Source of the DNA: Cellulomonas shaoxiangyii
GTDB lineage: Bacteria > Actinomycetota > Actinomycetes > Actinomycetales > Cellulomonadaceae
DNA length: 64,000 nucleotides
Direction of reading: 5' to 3'
Assembly: GCF_004798685.1 (NCBI RefSeq)
Contig: NZ_CP039291.1
Span: 1,054,001-1,118,000, forward strand
Position 1 is the stretch's first letter, and the number at the start of each line of letters is the position of its first letter. Below, one piece after another: positions 1 to 9,416 of this stretch. The position numbers were made by a program, and so were the translations under genes. The notes beneath the pieces are model-generated. The model saw only the letters and a program-made list of their open reading frames with translations, was not told the DNA's origin and did no database searches.

Positions 1-2184
1 AACAAGGCCGCGGCCGAGATGCGCGAGCGCGTCGAGGCGCTCGTCGGGCCGTCGGCGCAGCGCATGTGGGTGTCGACGTTCCACTCCGCGTGCGTCCGGA
101 TCCTGCGCCGCGAGGCCGCGACGCTGGGCCTGCGGTCGAGCTTCTCCATCTACGACTCGGCGGACTCCCAGCGGCTGCTCACGCTGGTCGCGCGCGAGCT
201 CGACCTCGACCCCAAGCGCTACCCGCCGAAGGCGCTGGCGGCGAAGATCTCGAACCTCAAGGACGAGCTCGTCACGCCCGAGGCGTTCGCCGCGACGTCC
301 GGCGGCGGCAGCGCCAACGACTTCGACACCGCGCTGGCGCAGGTCTACACGCGCTACCAGGAGCGGCTGCGCCAGGCGCACGCGCTCGACTTCGACGACA
401 TCATCGTGCGCACGGTCGAGCTGCTGCAGGGGTTCCCCCAGGTCGCCGAGCACTACCGCCGACGCTTCCGCCACGTGCTCGTCGACGAGTACCAGGACAC
501 CAACCACGCCCAGTACGTGCTGGTGCGCGAGCTCGTCGGCGTCGACGGCGGTGCCGACGGCCACGGCGTGGGGCGCGGCGAGCTCACGGTCGTCGGCGAC
601 GCCGACCAGTCGGTGTACGCCTTCCGCGGCGCGAACATCCGCAACATCCTCGAGTTCGAGGCCGACTACCCCGACGCGCGCACGATCCTCCTCGAGCAGA
701 ACTACCGCTCGACGCAGACGATCCTCTCGGCGGCGAACGCCGTCATCGCGAAGAACCCGGACCGGCGCCCGAAGCGGCTGTGGACCGACTCCGGGTCCGG
801 CCCGCAGATCGTGGCGTACGTCGCGGACTCCGAGCACGAGGAGGCGCGGTTCGTCGCGGAGGAGATCGACCGCCTCGGCGACACGCACGGCGTGCGGCCC
901 GGCGACGTGGCGATCTTCTACCGGGCGAACGCGCAGTCCCGTGCGCTCGAGGAGGTGCTGGTCCGCGTCGGCCTGCCCTACAAGGTCGTCGGCGGCACCC
1001 GCTTCTACGAGCGCCGCGAGATCCGCGACGCCGTCGCCTACCTGCGCGCCATCGCGAACCCCGACGACGACGTGAGCACCCGACGCATCCTCAACGTGCC
1101 CAAGCGCGGGCTGGGGGAGCGGTCGGAGGCGATGGTCGCGGCCTTCGCCGAGCGCGAGCGGATCTCGTTCGGCGCGGCACTCACGCGGCTCGACGAGGTG
1201 CCCGGCCTCGGCACGCGCGCGCTCACCGGTCTGACGGCGTTCGCGACGATGGTCGAGGAGCTGCGCGACCTCGCGTCCACCGCCGGCCCCGCCCAGGTGC
1301 TCGGCGCGGCGCTCGACCGCAGCGGCTACCTCGCGGAGCTGCGCGCGAGCGAGGACCCGCAGGACGCGGGCCGCGTCGAGAACCTCGCCGAGCTGCACGC
1401 GGTCGCCTCCGAGTTCGAGCAGAGCGAGCCGGACGGGGACCTCACCGACTTCCTCGAGCGCGTGTCGCTCGTGGCGGACTCCGACCAGATCCCCGTCCCG
1501 GACGGCGCGGACGACGGCGACGGGGCCGGCGACGCGCGCGCCGACCAGGGCGTCGTCACGCTCATGACGCTGCACACCGCCAAGGGCCTGGAGTTCCCGG
1601 TCGTGTTCCTCACGGGCATGGAGGACGGCACCTTCCCCCACATGCGCTCGCTCGCGGACCCGGACCAGCTCGCCGAGGAGCGGCGCCTGGCCTACGTCGG
1701 GCTGACCCGTGCGCGCGAGCGCCTGTACGTCTCACGCGCGGCGGTCCGCACCGCGTGGGGCGTGCCGAACGAGTTCCCGCCCAGCCGGTTCCTCGACGAC
1801 ATCCCCGAGGAGCTCGTGGACTGGCGGCGGCGCGAGTCCTCGACGTCGCGCCTGCGCGGCGGGTGGGGGTCGGGCTTCGGCACGGGCGGCGGCCGGGGGT
1901 CCGGCTGGGGCGAGCAGCGCTCGGGGTCGGGCAACGGCCCGGTGCGCACGGAGCAGCGCCCGACGCTGCCGCGCACGGGGGCGTCCTTCGGGTCGGCGAC
2001 GCCGCGCACGACCGGCGACGTGCCGGACCTGGGCGTCGGCGACAAGGTGACGCACGACGCCTACGGGCTCGGCACGGTCGTCGCCGTCGAGGGCGCCGGG
2101 CCGAACGCGGTCGCGAAGATCGACTTCGGCTCGCACGGCACGAAGCGGCTGCTGCTGCGGTACTCGCCGGTCACGAAGCTCTGA
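1..2184 (+). CDS. pcrA: ATP-dependent DNA helicase PcrA/UvrD-type (5' end missing)
   Basis: Superfamily 1A 3'-5' DNA helicase for nucleotide-excision repair and replication-fork upkeep. The frame is open from base 1, so the N-terminus with the Walker A motif lies outside the window; the visible part starts in motif Ia (NKAAAEMRERV). Other helicase motifs follow in order: LVDEYQDTNHAQ (II), GDADQSVYAFRGA (III), LEQNYRSTQTIL (IV), TLHTAKGLEFPVVFL (V) and LAYVGLTRARERLY (VI). A Gly/Ser/Arg-rich linker leads to a C-terminal segment (VGDKVTHDAYGLGTV) typical of the PcrA Tudor-like domain that contacts RNA polymerase in other bacteria. Its last 14 bp overlap the convergent kinase gene. Linkage to sucCD resembles uvrD1-sucCD in mycobacteria (recalled, not searched). 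Confidence 0.95.
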   Translation, partial: NKAAAEMRERVEALVGPSAQRMWVSTFHSACVRILRREAATLGLRSSFSIYDSADSQRLLTLVARELDLDPKRYPPKALAAKISNLKDELVTPEAFAATSGGGSANDFDTALAQVYTRYQERLRQAHALDFDDIIVRTVELLQGFPQVAEHYRRRFRHVLVDEYQDTNHAQYVLVRELVGVDGGADGHGVGRGELTVVGDADQSVYAFRGANIRNILEFEADYPDARTILLEQNYRSTQTILSAANAVIAKNPDRRPKRLWTDSGSGPQIVAYVADSEHEEARFVAEEIDRLGDTHGVRPGDVAIFYRANAQSRALEEVLVRVGLPYKVVGGTRFYERREIRDAVAYLRAIANPDDDVSTRRILNVPKRGLGERSEAMVAAFAERERISFGAALTRLDEVPGLGTRALTGLTAFATMVEELRDLASTAGPAQVLGAALDRSGYLAELRASEDPQDAGRVENLAELHAVASEFEQSEPDGDLTDFLERVSLVADSDQIPVPDGADDGDGAGDARADQGVVTLMTLHTAKGLEFPVVFLTGMEDGTFPHMRSLADPDQLAEERRLAYVGLTRARERLYVSRAAVRTAWGVPNEFPPSRFLDDIPEELVDWRRRESSTSRLRGGWGSGFGTGGGRGSGWGEQRSGSGNGPVRTEQRPTLPRTGASFGSATPRTTGDVPDLGVGDKVTHDAYGLGTVVAVEGAGPNAVAKIDFGSHGTKRLLLRYSPVTKL

Positions 2185-2839
2185 CCGCCCGCAGGACCGG
2201 GCGGGCGACGTCCGCGTTGTCCACGACCACGTCGGCACGCCCCACGGGGTCGCACGCGGCGAGGTAGAGGCGCTGCCCGCCGAGGTAGCGCGCGTTCGCG
2301 GGGTCGCCCGGGTCCGCGGGGCAGCCGTCGCGGACCGCCATCCGGGCGTACGTCTCGGTGACCGGGGCGTCCAGCCAGATGCGCAGGTCCCACGCGTCCG
2401 CGAGCTCGTCCCGCTGCAGGAAGACGCCGTCGACCACGAGCACGGCCTCGGCCGGGGCCGTCCGCCACGGCGCGTCGACCGGCCGGTCCGTCACCACGTC
2501 GTGCACGGCGGTGCGGTACCGGCGCGACCCGCCCGGCGCGAACGCGTCGAGAAGCACGCGGCGGAACGCGTCGAGGTCGTAGGAGTCGAGGAAGAACCCC
2601 TCGGGGCTGGCCCGCCCCCGGCGGTAGCGCGCGGCGGCGGGGTGGTGGAAGCCGTCGACGGACGCCCGGACCACCGGGCGACCGGCGGCGCGCAGCGCGT
2701 CGGCGAGCTCGTCGGCGAACCACGTCTTGCCCGCGCCGTCCGTCCCGTCGACCGCGACCCGCACGGGCGCACCGGCCGCGACCGGGTCCGGTACCAGCGC
2801 GGCCACGCGCCCGACGACGTCTGCCCGCGCGGTGGTCAC
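2171..2839 (-). CDS. Uridine kinase-like P-loop nucleoside kinase
   Basis: A 222-residue cytosolic P-loop kinase. The Walker A motif GTDGAGKT sits near residues 32-39, followed by a DGFHHP motif that resembles the substrate-binding region of uridine/pantothenate kinases, and LVVDGVFLQRDEL as the Walker B-like segment. Family members phosphorylate uridine or related nucleosides, but actinobacterial paralogues of this size are mostly uncharacterised, so the substrate is unknown. The GTG start is the first in a clean N-terminus. It is divergent from sucC and shares the 145-bp region holding the sucC palindrome; its 3' end overlaps pcrA by 14 bp tail to tail. Confidence 0.8.
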   Translation of the reverse strand: MTTARADVVGRVAALVPDPVAAGAPVRVAVDGTDGAGKTWFADELADALRAAGRPVVRASVDGFHHPAAARYRRGRASPEGFFLDSYDLDAFRRVLLDAFAPGGSRRYRTAVHDVVTDRPVDAPWRTAPAEAVLVVDGVFLQRDELADAWDLRIWLDAPVTETYARMAVRDGCPADPGDPANARYLGGQRLYLAACDPVGRADVVVDNADVARPVLRAVRAS

Positions 2840-2884
2840 GGGGCGACGCTACCCACCGGACGTGCCACGGTGACAGCGCCCACA

Positions 2885-2923
2885 TCTCTCGATGTCGAGC
2901 GATCTCGGTCCCGACGATACGAT
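2885..2923 (+). promoter_or_regulatory. sucC promoter region with palindromic operator candidate
   Basis: CTCGATGTCGAG at 2888-2899 is a 12-bp palindrome with one mismatched pair, preceded by TCT. It sits about 18 bp upstream of a TACGAT -10 candidate (2918-2923). The same TCTCTCGAYGTCGAG string occurs upstream of icd (14370-14384), and similarity continues downstream (CCCGAC after 9-10 bp in both). This suggests one regulator acting on both TCA-cycle promoters. I do not recognise the cognate factor. Confidence 0.6.
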
Positions 2924-2984
2924 CGACCGGGCGACGCGGCCGCACAGGGCCGCCCGCGCGGTCGACGAGAGGAAACCGGACCAG

Positions 2985-4166
2985 GTGGACCTGTTCGAGT
3001 ACCAGGCACGTGACATCTTCGAGAAGCACGGCGTGCCCGTGCTCGGCGGCATCGTCGCCACGACCCCGCAGGAGGCGCGCGCAGCGGCGGAGCGGCTGCT
3101 GCCGCCCGACGGCGGCGTCGTGGTCGTCAAGGCCCAGGTGAAGACCGGTGGCCGCGGCAAGGCGGGCGGCGTCAAGCTGGCCCGCTCCGCCGACGAGGCG
3201 GCCGAGATGGCCGGCGAGATCCTCGGCATGGACATCAAGGGCCACACCGTGCACCGCGTGATGATCGCGGAGGGCGCGAAGATCGCCACCGAGTACTACT
3301 TCTCGCTCCTGCTGGACCGTGCCGAGCGCCGGTACCTGGCGATGGCGTCCGTCGAGGGCGGCATGGAGATCGAGCAGCTCGCGGTCGAGCGGCCCGAGGC
3401 GCTCGCGCGCGTCGCCGTCGACCCCCGCACGGGCATCGACGCCGCCAAGGCGCAGGAGATCGTCGCCGCGGCCGGGTTCGACGCCGACGTCGCGCCGAAG
3501 GTCGCGGCCGTGCTGCAGACGCTGTGGACGGTGTACCGCGAGGAGGACGCCACCCTCGTCGAGGTCAACCCGCTGGTCCTCACGGAGGCCGGCGAGGTCG
3601 TCGCGCTCGATGGCAAGGTGACGCTCGACGCGAACGCGGACTTCCGTCACGAGGACCACGCGGCGCTCGAGGACAAGGCCGCGGCCGACCCGCTCGAGGC
3701 GCGCGCCAAGGAGAAGGACCTCAACTACGTCAAGCTCGACGGCGAGGTCGGCATCATCGGCAACGGCGCGGGCCTCGTGATGAGCACGCTCGACGTCGTC
3801 GCGTACGCCGGCGAGGCGCACGGCGGCGTCAAGCCCGCGAACTTCCTCGACATCGGCGGCGGCGCGTCCGCGTCGGTGATGGCGGCGGGCCTCGACATCA
3901 TCCTCACGGACCCGCAGGTCAAGTCGGTGTTCGTCAACGTCTTCGGCGGCATCACGGCGTGCGACGAGGTCGCCCGCGGCATCGTCGAGGCGCTGGAGAT
4001 CCTCGGTGACGAGGCGTCCAAGCCGCTGGTCGTCCGCCTGGACGGCAACAACGTGGCCGAGGGCCGCGCGATCCTCGCGGAGGCCGCGCACCCGCTCGTC
4101 ACCCTGGCCGAGACGATGGACGGCGGCGCCGACAAGGCGGCCGAGCTCGCCCACGCCGCCGCCTGA
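2985..4166 (+). CDS. sucC: Succinyl-CoA synthetase, beta subunit (ADP-forming)
   Basis: The beta subunit of the TCA-cycle enzyme that couples succinyl-CoA cleavage to nucleotide triphosphate formation; it works with SucD as a heterodimer or tetramer. The protein begins [16 protein letters not shown], the conserved SucC start, so I take the GTG at 2985 (AGAGGAAA lies upstream) rather than the longer open frame. The N-terminal ATP-grasp domain includes [14 protein letters not shown]; the C-terminal ligase domain has NIFGG-type residues ([16 protein letters not shown]). Length is 393 residues, normal for actinobacteria. sucD follows after 39 bp with its own ribosome-binding site, so the two form an operon. 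Confidence 0.95.
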   Translation: MDLFEYQARDIFEKHGVPVLGGIVATTPQEARAAAERLLPPDGGVVVVKAQVKTGGRGKAGGVKLARSADEAAEMAGEILGMDIKGHTVHRVMIAEGAKIATEYYFSLLLDRAERRYLAMASVEGGMEIEQLAVERPEALARVAVDPRTGIDAAKAQEIVAAAGFDADVAPKVAAVLQTLWTVYREEDATLVEVNPLVLTEAGEVVALDGKVTLDANADFRHEDHAALEDKAAADPLEARAKEKDLNYVKLDGEVGIIGNGAGLVMSTLDVVAYAGEAHGGVKPANFLDIGGGASASVMAAGLDIILTDPQVKSVFVNVFGGITACDEVARGIVEALEILGDEASKPLVVRLDGNNVAEGRAILAEAAHPLVTLAETMDGGADKAAELAHAAA

Positions 4167-4205
4167 CGCCCGCCGACCCACGAACCGAGAGAAGCAGACA
4201 CCACC

Positions 4206-5093
4206 ATGGCGATCTTCCTGACCGAGGAGTCCAAGGTCATCGTCCAGGGCATGACCGGGTCCGAGGGGCAGAAGCACACGACCCGCATGCTCGCGTCCGG
4301 CACGAACGTGGTCGGCGGCGTGAACCCCCGCAAGGCCGGCACGTCCGTGACGTTCCCCGCCGGTGACGGCACCGTCGACGTGCCGGTGTTCGGCACCGTG
4401 GCGGAGGCGCTGGAGAAGACGGGCGCGGACGTGTCCGTCATCTTCGTCCCGCCGGCCTTCACCAAGGCCGCCGTCATCGAGGCCGTCGACGCGGGCGTCC
4501 CGCTCGTCGTCATCATCACCGAGGGCGTCCCGGTGGCCGACACCGCCGAGTTCTTCGCGTACGCGCAGGACAAGGGCGTGCGCCTCGTCGGCCCCAACTG
4601 CCCCGGCCTGATCAGCCCCGGGAAGTCCAACGTCGGCATCATCCCCGCCGACATCACGGGCCCCGGCAGGATCGGCCTGGTCTCGAAGTCCGGCACGCTG
4701 ACCTACCAGATGATGTACGAGCTGCGGGACTTCGGGTTCTCGACGGCCATCGGCATCGGCGGCGACCCGATCATCGGCACGACGCACATCGACGCGCTGG
4801 CCGCGTTCGAGGCGGACCCCGAGACCGAGCTCATCGTCATGATCGGTGAGATCGGCGGCGACGCCGAGGAGCGTGCCGCCGCGTTCATCCAGGCCAACGT
4901 GACCAAGCCGGTCGTCGGCTACGTCGCGGGCTTCACCGCCCCCGAGGGCAAGACGATGGGCCACGCCGGCGCCATCGTCTCCGGCTCGTCCGGCACCGCG
5001 CAGGCCAAGAAGGAGGCCCTCGAGGCCGCCGGCGTCAGGGTCGGCAAGACGCCGTCCGAGACCGCCGCGCTCGCCCGCGCGCTGCTCTCCTGA
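4206..5093 (+). CDS. sucD: Succinyl-CoA synthetase, alpha subunit
   Basis: The CoA-binding subunit that carries the phosphohistidine. The N-terminal CoA-binding fold shows [25 protein letters not shown] and SKSGTLTYQ are family signatures; the active-site histidine is H253 in the [10 protein letters not shown] segment. At 295 residues it is standard length. The start ATG follows GAGAGAAG. A strong hairpin (5149-5187) lies about 55 bp after the stop and probably ends the sucCD transcript. Confidence 0.96.
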   Translation: MAIFLTEESKVIVQGMTGSEGQKHTTRMLASGTNVVGGVNPRKAGTSVTFPAGDGTVDVPVFGTVAEALEKTGADVSVIFVPPAFTKAAVIEAVDAGVPLVVIITEGVPVADTAEFFAYAQDKGVRLVGPNCPGLISPGKSNVGIIPADITGPGRIGLVSKSGTLTYQMMYELRDFGFSTAIGIGGDPIIGTTHIDALAAFEADPETELIVMIGEIGGDAEERAAAFIQANVTKPVVGYVAGFTAPEGKTMGHAGAIVSGSSGTAQAKKEALEAAGVRVGKTPSETAALARALLS

Positions 5094-5148
5094 GCACCCT
5101 CGCCCGGGGCGCGCACGCGTCCTGAGCGCCGCCGCCCCCGGGCGGCAC

Positions 5149-5187
5149 CACGGCCCCGGCCCGCGGACCTCGCGGACCGGGGCCGTG
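5149..5187 (+). terminator. Hairpin terminator after sucCD
   Basis: Perfect 11-bp arms (CACGGCCCCGG at 5149-5159, CCGGGGCCGTG at 5177-5187) enclose a 17-nt loop that can pair further (CGCG/CGCG). There is no U-tract, as usual in high-GC actinobacteria. Confidence 0.65.
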
Positions 5188-5328
5188 CGCGTCCCGGCGG
5201 CCGAGCCGCGCGTGCGGTGCGTCGCCGTCCGGTGGGTCGTCGCGCCCGGTTCCGCCTGTGACGTCCGGTACGGCGACGCGCCGCCCGGGCTGCGCGGGCC
5301 CGCGCGCCGGAGCGGCGACCATGGTCCC

Positions 5329-6660
5329 GTGCCCCCCTCCACCGGTCCGGTCCCCGTCACGGGACGCGTCCGCCGCGTGCTGCAGGACGACGCACGGCCG
5401 TCGTTCTTCACCAGCGCGATCGACGGGGCGCCGCGCTGGGCCGTCGGGGCGCTCGCCGCGTTGCAGGGGGCGGCCCTGTCGCTGCTCGTGCTCGCGGTGC
5501 CGGCCGTCGCGGTGTTCGTCACCACGTCCGCGGACCCGTCGAACGTGGACGTGGCGTGGACCCGCGCCGTGGTCGTGGCGGCGAACCTGTGGCTGCTGGC
5601 GCACGGCGTGCCCGTGAGCGCCGGCGGGGCGGCCGTCTCCCTGCTCCCGCTCGGGCTGACCCTGCTCGCCGGGTTCACCTGCTACGCCTCCGCCCGCCGC
5701 TCGGGCGTGGCCACACGCTCCGGGGCGCTGGCGTCCGTCGCCACGTACGCCGCGCTGACCGTGCTGGTCGCGCTCGTGTGCGGCGTCGGCGCGGGCGGGG
5801 TGGTGCGCGCCCTGCTGGGCGGGGTGGTCGTCGGTGGGCTGGGCCTCGGCGCAGGCCTGCTGCGCCGTCCCGAGGCACCGTCGTGGCCGGTGCTCGTCGC
5901 GCCGCTCGCCGACCGGCTCCCGGGTCCGGTGGTCGTCGGCCTGCGGGCCGGCACGCTCGCGGCGGCGGCCCTGGTCGCCGTGGCAGCCGTGGTGACCGCC
6001 GTCTGGGCGCTGGCCGGCCGGGCGACCGTCGCCGACGTCGTGCGGATGCTCGAGCTCGACGCCGTCGGCGGTGTCGTGCTCGCGCTCGCGCAGCTCGCCT
6101 ACGCGCCGAACCTGGTGGTGTGGGCGCTCGCGTGGGTCGCCGGGCCGGGGTTCGCCGTCGGCGCCGGCACGCGGTTCGCGCCGGCCGAGGTCGTCGACGG
6201 GCCGCTGCCGGCGCTGCCGCTGCTCGGCGCGCTCCCCGCCCCGGACCTCGCGGGCGGGGCGCTGCTCGCCGCGCCGGCGCTGCTCGTCGCCGTCGGACTG
6301 CTCACGGGCCTGGCGGTCCACCGGCGGCTCGTGCCGACCCGGGGGCGGGACGTCCTCGTCGCGGTGGGCACGGCCGCCGCCACCGCGGGGCTGCTGGTGG
6401 CGGCCCTGCAGCTCGCGGCGGCCGGCGCGGCCGGACCCGGGCGCATGACGCAGGTCGGTGCCGCGGCCTGGCTCGTCGGGCTCGCTGTCGCGGGCGGGGT
6501 GGCGCTCGGCGCCCTGCTCGTCGCCGTGCCGTCGGACGCGGCCGTGCGCGCGTCCCTGCGCGCGCGGCGGGAGGCGCGCCGCACGGGGGCCGGCACGGGC
6601 CCCGGCCGGACCGGCGCGGCCGGCGACGGCGCCGGCGGCACGGACGCGCTCGCGACCTAG
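5329..6660 (+). CDS. perM: PerM/DUF6350 polytopic membrane protein
   Basis: A 443-residue integral membrane protein with roughly eight to ten hydrophobic helices rich in Ala, Leu, Val and Gly, and a short charged C-terminus. Position and character match PerM (DUF6350), known in mycobacteria as an integral membrane protein needed for persistence and linked to cell division; the order sucC-sucD-perM-purN-purH is also found there (from memory). The GTG at 5329 is chosen because the more upstream in-frame sequence is low-complexity and lies in the terminator. The Shine-Dalgarno signal is weak, so the start could be slightly different. Molecular activity is unknown. Confidence 0.75.
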   Translation: MPPSTGPVPVTGRVRRVLQDDARPSFFTSAIDGAPRWAVGALAALQGAALSLLVLAVPAVAVFVTTSADPSNVDVAWTRAVVVAANLWLLAHGVPVSAGGAAVSLLPLGLTLLAGFTCYASARRSGVATRSGALASVATYAALTVLVALVCGVGAGGVVRALLGGVVVGGLGLGAGLLRRPEAPSWPVLVAPLADRLPGPVVVGLRAGTLAAAALVAVAAVVTAVWALAGRATVADVVRMLELDAVGGVVLALAQLAYAPNLVVWALAWVAGPGFAVGAGTRFAPAEVVDGPLPALPLLGALPAPDLAGGALLAAPALLVAVGLLTGLAVHRRLVPTRGRDVLVAVGTAAATAGLLVAALQLAAAGAAGPGRMTQVGAAAWLVGLAVAGGVALGALLVAVPSDAAVRASLRARREARRTGAGTGPGRTGAAGDGAGGTDALAT

Positions 6661-6708
6661 CGCGTCCCTCGTCGCGTCAGTGCGGCGTCGGCCCCGCGCC
6701 GCGGCGGC

Positions 6709-7416
6709 CTAGCCGTCCGTCGGTGCCGCGGGCAGGAAGGACCGGGTGGTGCGCTCGACGTCCTCGACGAGCTGCGTGTCGCACGCGCGCTCGGCCTGCA
6801 CGGTCAGCGCGTGGGCGCGGCACTGCTGGTGCGCCTCGCGCGCCGACGCGTAGACGAAGACCTGGATGCTCATCAGCGTCCAGAGCACCGACGCGACCAC
6901 CAGGACGGACGTGAGCGTCACCACGGCACCGCGCGCGTGGGCGCGCACGCCCCGCACGACGGCCAGGACGCCGAGCACGAGCGCGGCGAGCGACGCCACG
7001 GGCGTCGCGTAGGCCCACGGGTACGGCGCCGAGACGAGCAGCACGGCGACGAGGAGCGCGACCGCGCCCCACGCGGCGGTGCGGGTGCTGCGCGCCACGC
7101 CGGCGGGGTCCGGCTCCTGCTGCACGGGGTGCGGGTGCGGTCCGCCGCGGTGTGCACCGGGTGCCGGCGCGCCGTGCGGGGGACGTGCGGACGCGCCCGA
7201 GCGCGGGTCGCCCGACGGCGGGACGCCCTGCTGCGGGACGCGCGGCGGCGCGCCCTGCGGCTGTCCCTGCGGGTGGCCCTGCGGGTGGCCCTGCGGGGGA
7301 GGGCCCGCCGGTCGGGCGGGGCCCTGCGGCTGCTGCACCTGCGGCGGTGCGGCCGGGCCCTGCGGGGGTCCCCCCTGCGGTCGGGGGTGCTCCGGCGGTG
7401 CCCAGGGGTTGCCCAT
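6709..7416 (-). CDS. Proline/glutamine-rich membrane protein of unknown function
   Basis: About 235 residues. The first ~105 are disordered and rich in Pro, Gln and Gly, with QGHPQGHPQGQPQG encoded by 12-bp tandem units at 7266-7298. The second half has hydrophobic segments (AAWGAVALLVAVLLVSA; PVASLAALVLGVLAVV; VTLTSVLVVASVLWTLMSI) giving three helices, then a soluble C-tail with two cysteines (QQCRAHAL, ERACDTQL). The architecture resembles the DUF4190-type proline-rich tail-plus-helices proteins, without a firm match. It lies convergent to perM and divergent from purN. Start could be 7416, 7425 or 7428, as three ATGs lie close together. Confidence 0.65.
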   Translation of the reverse strand: MGNPWAPPEHPRPQGGPPQGPAAPPQVQQPQGPARPAGPPPQGHPQGHPQGQPQGAPPRVPQQGVPPSGDPRSGASARPPHGAPAPGAHRGGPHPHPVQQEPDPAGVARSTRTAAWGAVALLVAVLLVSAPYPWAYATPVASLAALVLGVLAVVRGVRAHARGAVVTLTSVLVVASVLWTLMSIQVFVYASAREAHQQCRAHALTVQAERACDTQLVEDVERTTRSFLPAAPTDG

Positions 7417-7485
7417 GGCGCCCATCATCCCGCACGGGTGGGACGCGCCGTCCCGCACGCCCGGTGCCCGGTAGCGTGCGGGGCC

Positions 7486-8148
7486 GTGACCACCGCGCGC
7501 CCCGCACCGCCGCCGCCGACCCCGCCCGTGCGCGGTGCGGACGGCACCTGCCGCGTCGTCGTGCTCGTCTCCGGTGCGGGGTCGAACCTCGCGGCGCTGC
7601 TGGCGGCGCACGGCGACCCGGCGTACGGCGCGCGCGTCGTCGGCGTCGTGAGCGACAAGCCGGCGGCCGGCGGCCTGACGCTCGCGCGGACGGCGGGCGT
7701 CCCGACGGCGGTCGTCGCACCCCAGGACTTCGCGGACCGGCCGGCGTGGGACGTCGCGCTCGCGGAGTCGATCGGCGTCTTCCACCCGGACCTGGTCGTG
7801 TGCGCCGGGTTCATGCGCATCATCGGGTCGCCGACGCTCGAGCGGTTCGCACCCCGCATCCTCAACACCCACCCGGCGCTGCTGCCGTCGTTCCCCGGCG
7901 CGCACGGCGTCCGGGACGCCCTCGCGTACGGCGTGCGGGTCACGGGGTGCACCGTGCACCTGCTGGACGCGGGCGTCGACACGGGTCCGATCGTGGCGCA
8001 GGGCGTCGTCGGGGTGGAGCCGGACGACGACGAGGCGTCGCTGCACGAGCGGATCAAGGCCGTCGAGCGCGAGCTGCTCGTGCGCACGGTGGGCGAGGTC
8101 GCCCGCGGTGGCCTGCGCGTCGAGGGCCGTCGGGTCGTCGTCGGCTGA
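7486..8148 (+). CDS. purN: Phosphoribosylglycinamide formyltransferase
   Basis: Transfers a formyl group from 10-formyl-tetrahydrofolate to glycinamide ribonucleotide, the third step of purine synthesis. The Rossmann start VLVSGAGSNLAALL and the catalytic triad N127, H129 and D165 (ILNTHPALLPSFPG; DAGVDTGPI) are intact; 220 residues. A TAGCGT -10 box at 7472-7477 ends 8 nt before the GTG and no ribosome-binding site is seen, so the mRNA is probably leaderless. purH is the next purine gene but is separated by a minus-strand gene and has its own riboswitch. Confidence 0.95.
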   Translation: MTTARPAPPPPTPPVRGADGTCRVVVLVSGAGSNLAALLAAHGDPAYGARVVGVVSDKPAAGGLTLARTAGVPTAVVAPQDFADRPAWDVALAESIGVFHPDLVVCAGFMRIIGSPTLERFAPRILNTHPALLPSFPGAHGVRDALAYGVRVTGCTVHLLDAGVDTGPIVAQGVVGVEPDDDEASLHERIKAVERELLVRTVGEVARGGLRVEGRRVVVG

Positions 8149-8179
8149 CGTCCGCCCGCGAGGCAGGCCGTGCGCCCCG

Positions 8180-9124
8180 TCAGCGCCAGAGCACGGCGCG
8201 CTCACCGTCGTCGGTGAGCACGCAGCCCGCCGCCAGCCCGCCGCCGTTGACGGCCGTGAGGATCGTGGTCCCCGCGCCGGTGGGGACGAGCCGCATCGTC
8301 GCGCCCCGGTCCTGCACGAACGCCTGCTGGCCGGCGCCCGGCATGCTGATCGACCCGATCGCGCGCCCCCGGTCGTTCAGGTCGGCGACGAGCCCGAGCG
8401 CGCCGCCCCCGGGGCCGACGTCGGTGACGGCGCCGGACCGCGACCAGCGCACGGGGCGCATGTCGGCCGTGCCCGCCGCGACGTAGCTGTAGCCGGCGGC
8501 ACGCCCGTCGCTGTCGACCGCCGTGGCGAGGCTCGAGCCGCTCCCGTCGCCGAGACCCGGCAGCCGCACCAGCCGGCCGTCCGCCTCCCACCGCACGGCG
8601 TGCTGCGTGCCGTCGAGCCAGGCGGCGCCGACGACCTGGCCGCGGTCGTTGACGTCGTTCGCGTCGGTGCGTCCGCCGAGGCCCACGAGCGGCGTCATGA
8701 CCCCGCGCCGCCACCGGAACGCGGCGGGCTCACCGCCCGGTGCGCTCGACGTGCCGACCAGCTCGCCGCGCTCGCTCAGCCCGGTGACGTACGACAGGAC
8801 GTGGTCCGGGCTCAGCGTCCCGACCAGCCACAGCCGACGCCCGTCCCAGAACGCGGCGCGCCCGTCCACCTCGCCCGCCACCTGGCCGCGGTCGTTGACG
8901 AACCGCGCGCTCGTCAACCCGCCCGGCAGGCCGAGCACGTGCCCGTCCCGCACGACGTGCGTCGTGGTGACGACGACGCCGCGGTCGTTGACGTCCCACG
9001 CGCACTCCTCGACGCCGAGGTCGACCACCGCGGCGGCACCGTCGGCCGGCCGGTGCGCCTCCTCCCCGAGCGGGACGGCGACGGCGAGCGCGGTCGCGAG
9101 CACGGCCGAGACGAGTGCGGACAT
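8180..9124 (-). CDS. Secreted HAF-repeat protein
   Basis: About 314 residues with a signal peptide ([20 protein letters not shown]) and a body built from HAF-type repeats, recognisable from the recurrent N/S-D/E-RG cores: [48 protein letters not shown]. Such repeats form beta-propeller-like extracellular domains of unknown role. GGGGG 7 nt before the ATG supports the start at 9124; an upstream in-frame extension to 9199 exists but would bury the signal peptide. The stop is 31 bp from the end of purN, tail to tail. Confidence 0.75.
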   Translation of the reverse strand: MSALVSAVLATALAVAVPLGEEAHRPADGAAAVVDLGVEECAWDVNDRGVVVTTTHVVRDGHVLGLPGGLTSARFVNDRGQVAGEVDGRAAFWDGRRLWLVGTLSPDHVLSYVTGLSERGELVGTSSAPGGEPAAFRWRRGVMTPLVGLGGRTDANDVNDRGQVVGAAWLDGTQHAVRWEADGRLVRLPGLGDGSGSSLATAVDSDGRAAGYSYVAAGTADMRPVRWSRSGAVTDVGPGGGALGLVADLNDRGRAIGSISMPGAGQQAFVQDRGATMRLVPTGAGTTILTAVNGGGLAAGCVLTDDGERAVLWR

Positions 9125-9288
9125 GGCGACCCCCGGTTGTCCGGCCGCCCGCGCCCGGGTGGCCGCTACCGATCCTGCGCGCCCCGCGAACCGGGGCACA
9201 ACGGGCGGTGCCGGAGTTCACCTGGGTGACGTCGGGACGTCGGTCGACCGCCGTGCCCCCGGCGCCGGGGGTGGGTGCAGCGGCCCGG

Positions 9289-9294
9289 TAGAGT
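9289..9294 (+). promoter_or_regulatory. -10 box of the purH riboswitch transcript
   Basis: TAGAGT lies 6-7 nt before the first conserved bases of the ZTP aptamer, placing the transcription start essentially at the aptamer 5' end. No convincing -35 element was seen. Confidence 0.55.
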
Positions 9295-9300
9295 GGCGCG

Positions 9301-9382
9301 CGGTCGTGACTGGCGCAGGTGGAGACAACCACCGGGGAGCGGCCGCAGCCGCCTCGACCGTGCACCGCCCGCCTGGGTGCCG
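9301..9382 (+). promoter_or_regulatory. ZTP (pfl) riboswitch upstream of purH
   Basis: The hallmark strings of the pfl/ZTP aptamer are present in order: GTGACTGGCGC near the 5' end, then AACCACCGGGGAGC, a variable linker stem (CGGCCGCAGCCGCCTCG) and CGCCTGGGTGCCG. ZTP/ZMP accumulates when 10-formyl-tetrahydrofolate is short and turns such genes on. purH uses the 10-formyl-THF directly, so the placement makes sense. The 35-nt stretch to the ATG (9417) holds the expression platform, which is not resolved here. Confidence 0.9.
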
Positions 9383-9416
9383 GGGTCCACGCTCGACGCT
9401 GCCCCCGGGAGACGCC

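Noticed and set aside
2061..5678. Minus-strand open frame of 1205 codons across sucCD
   Set aside because: It spans two certain plus-strand genes and a terminator, and its translation has no recognisable motif.
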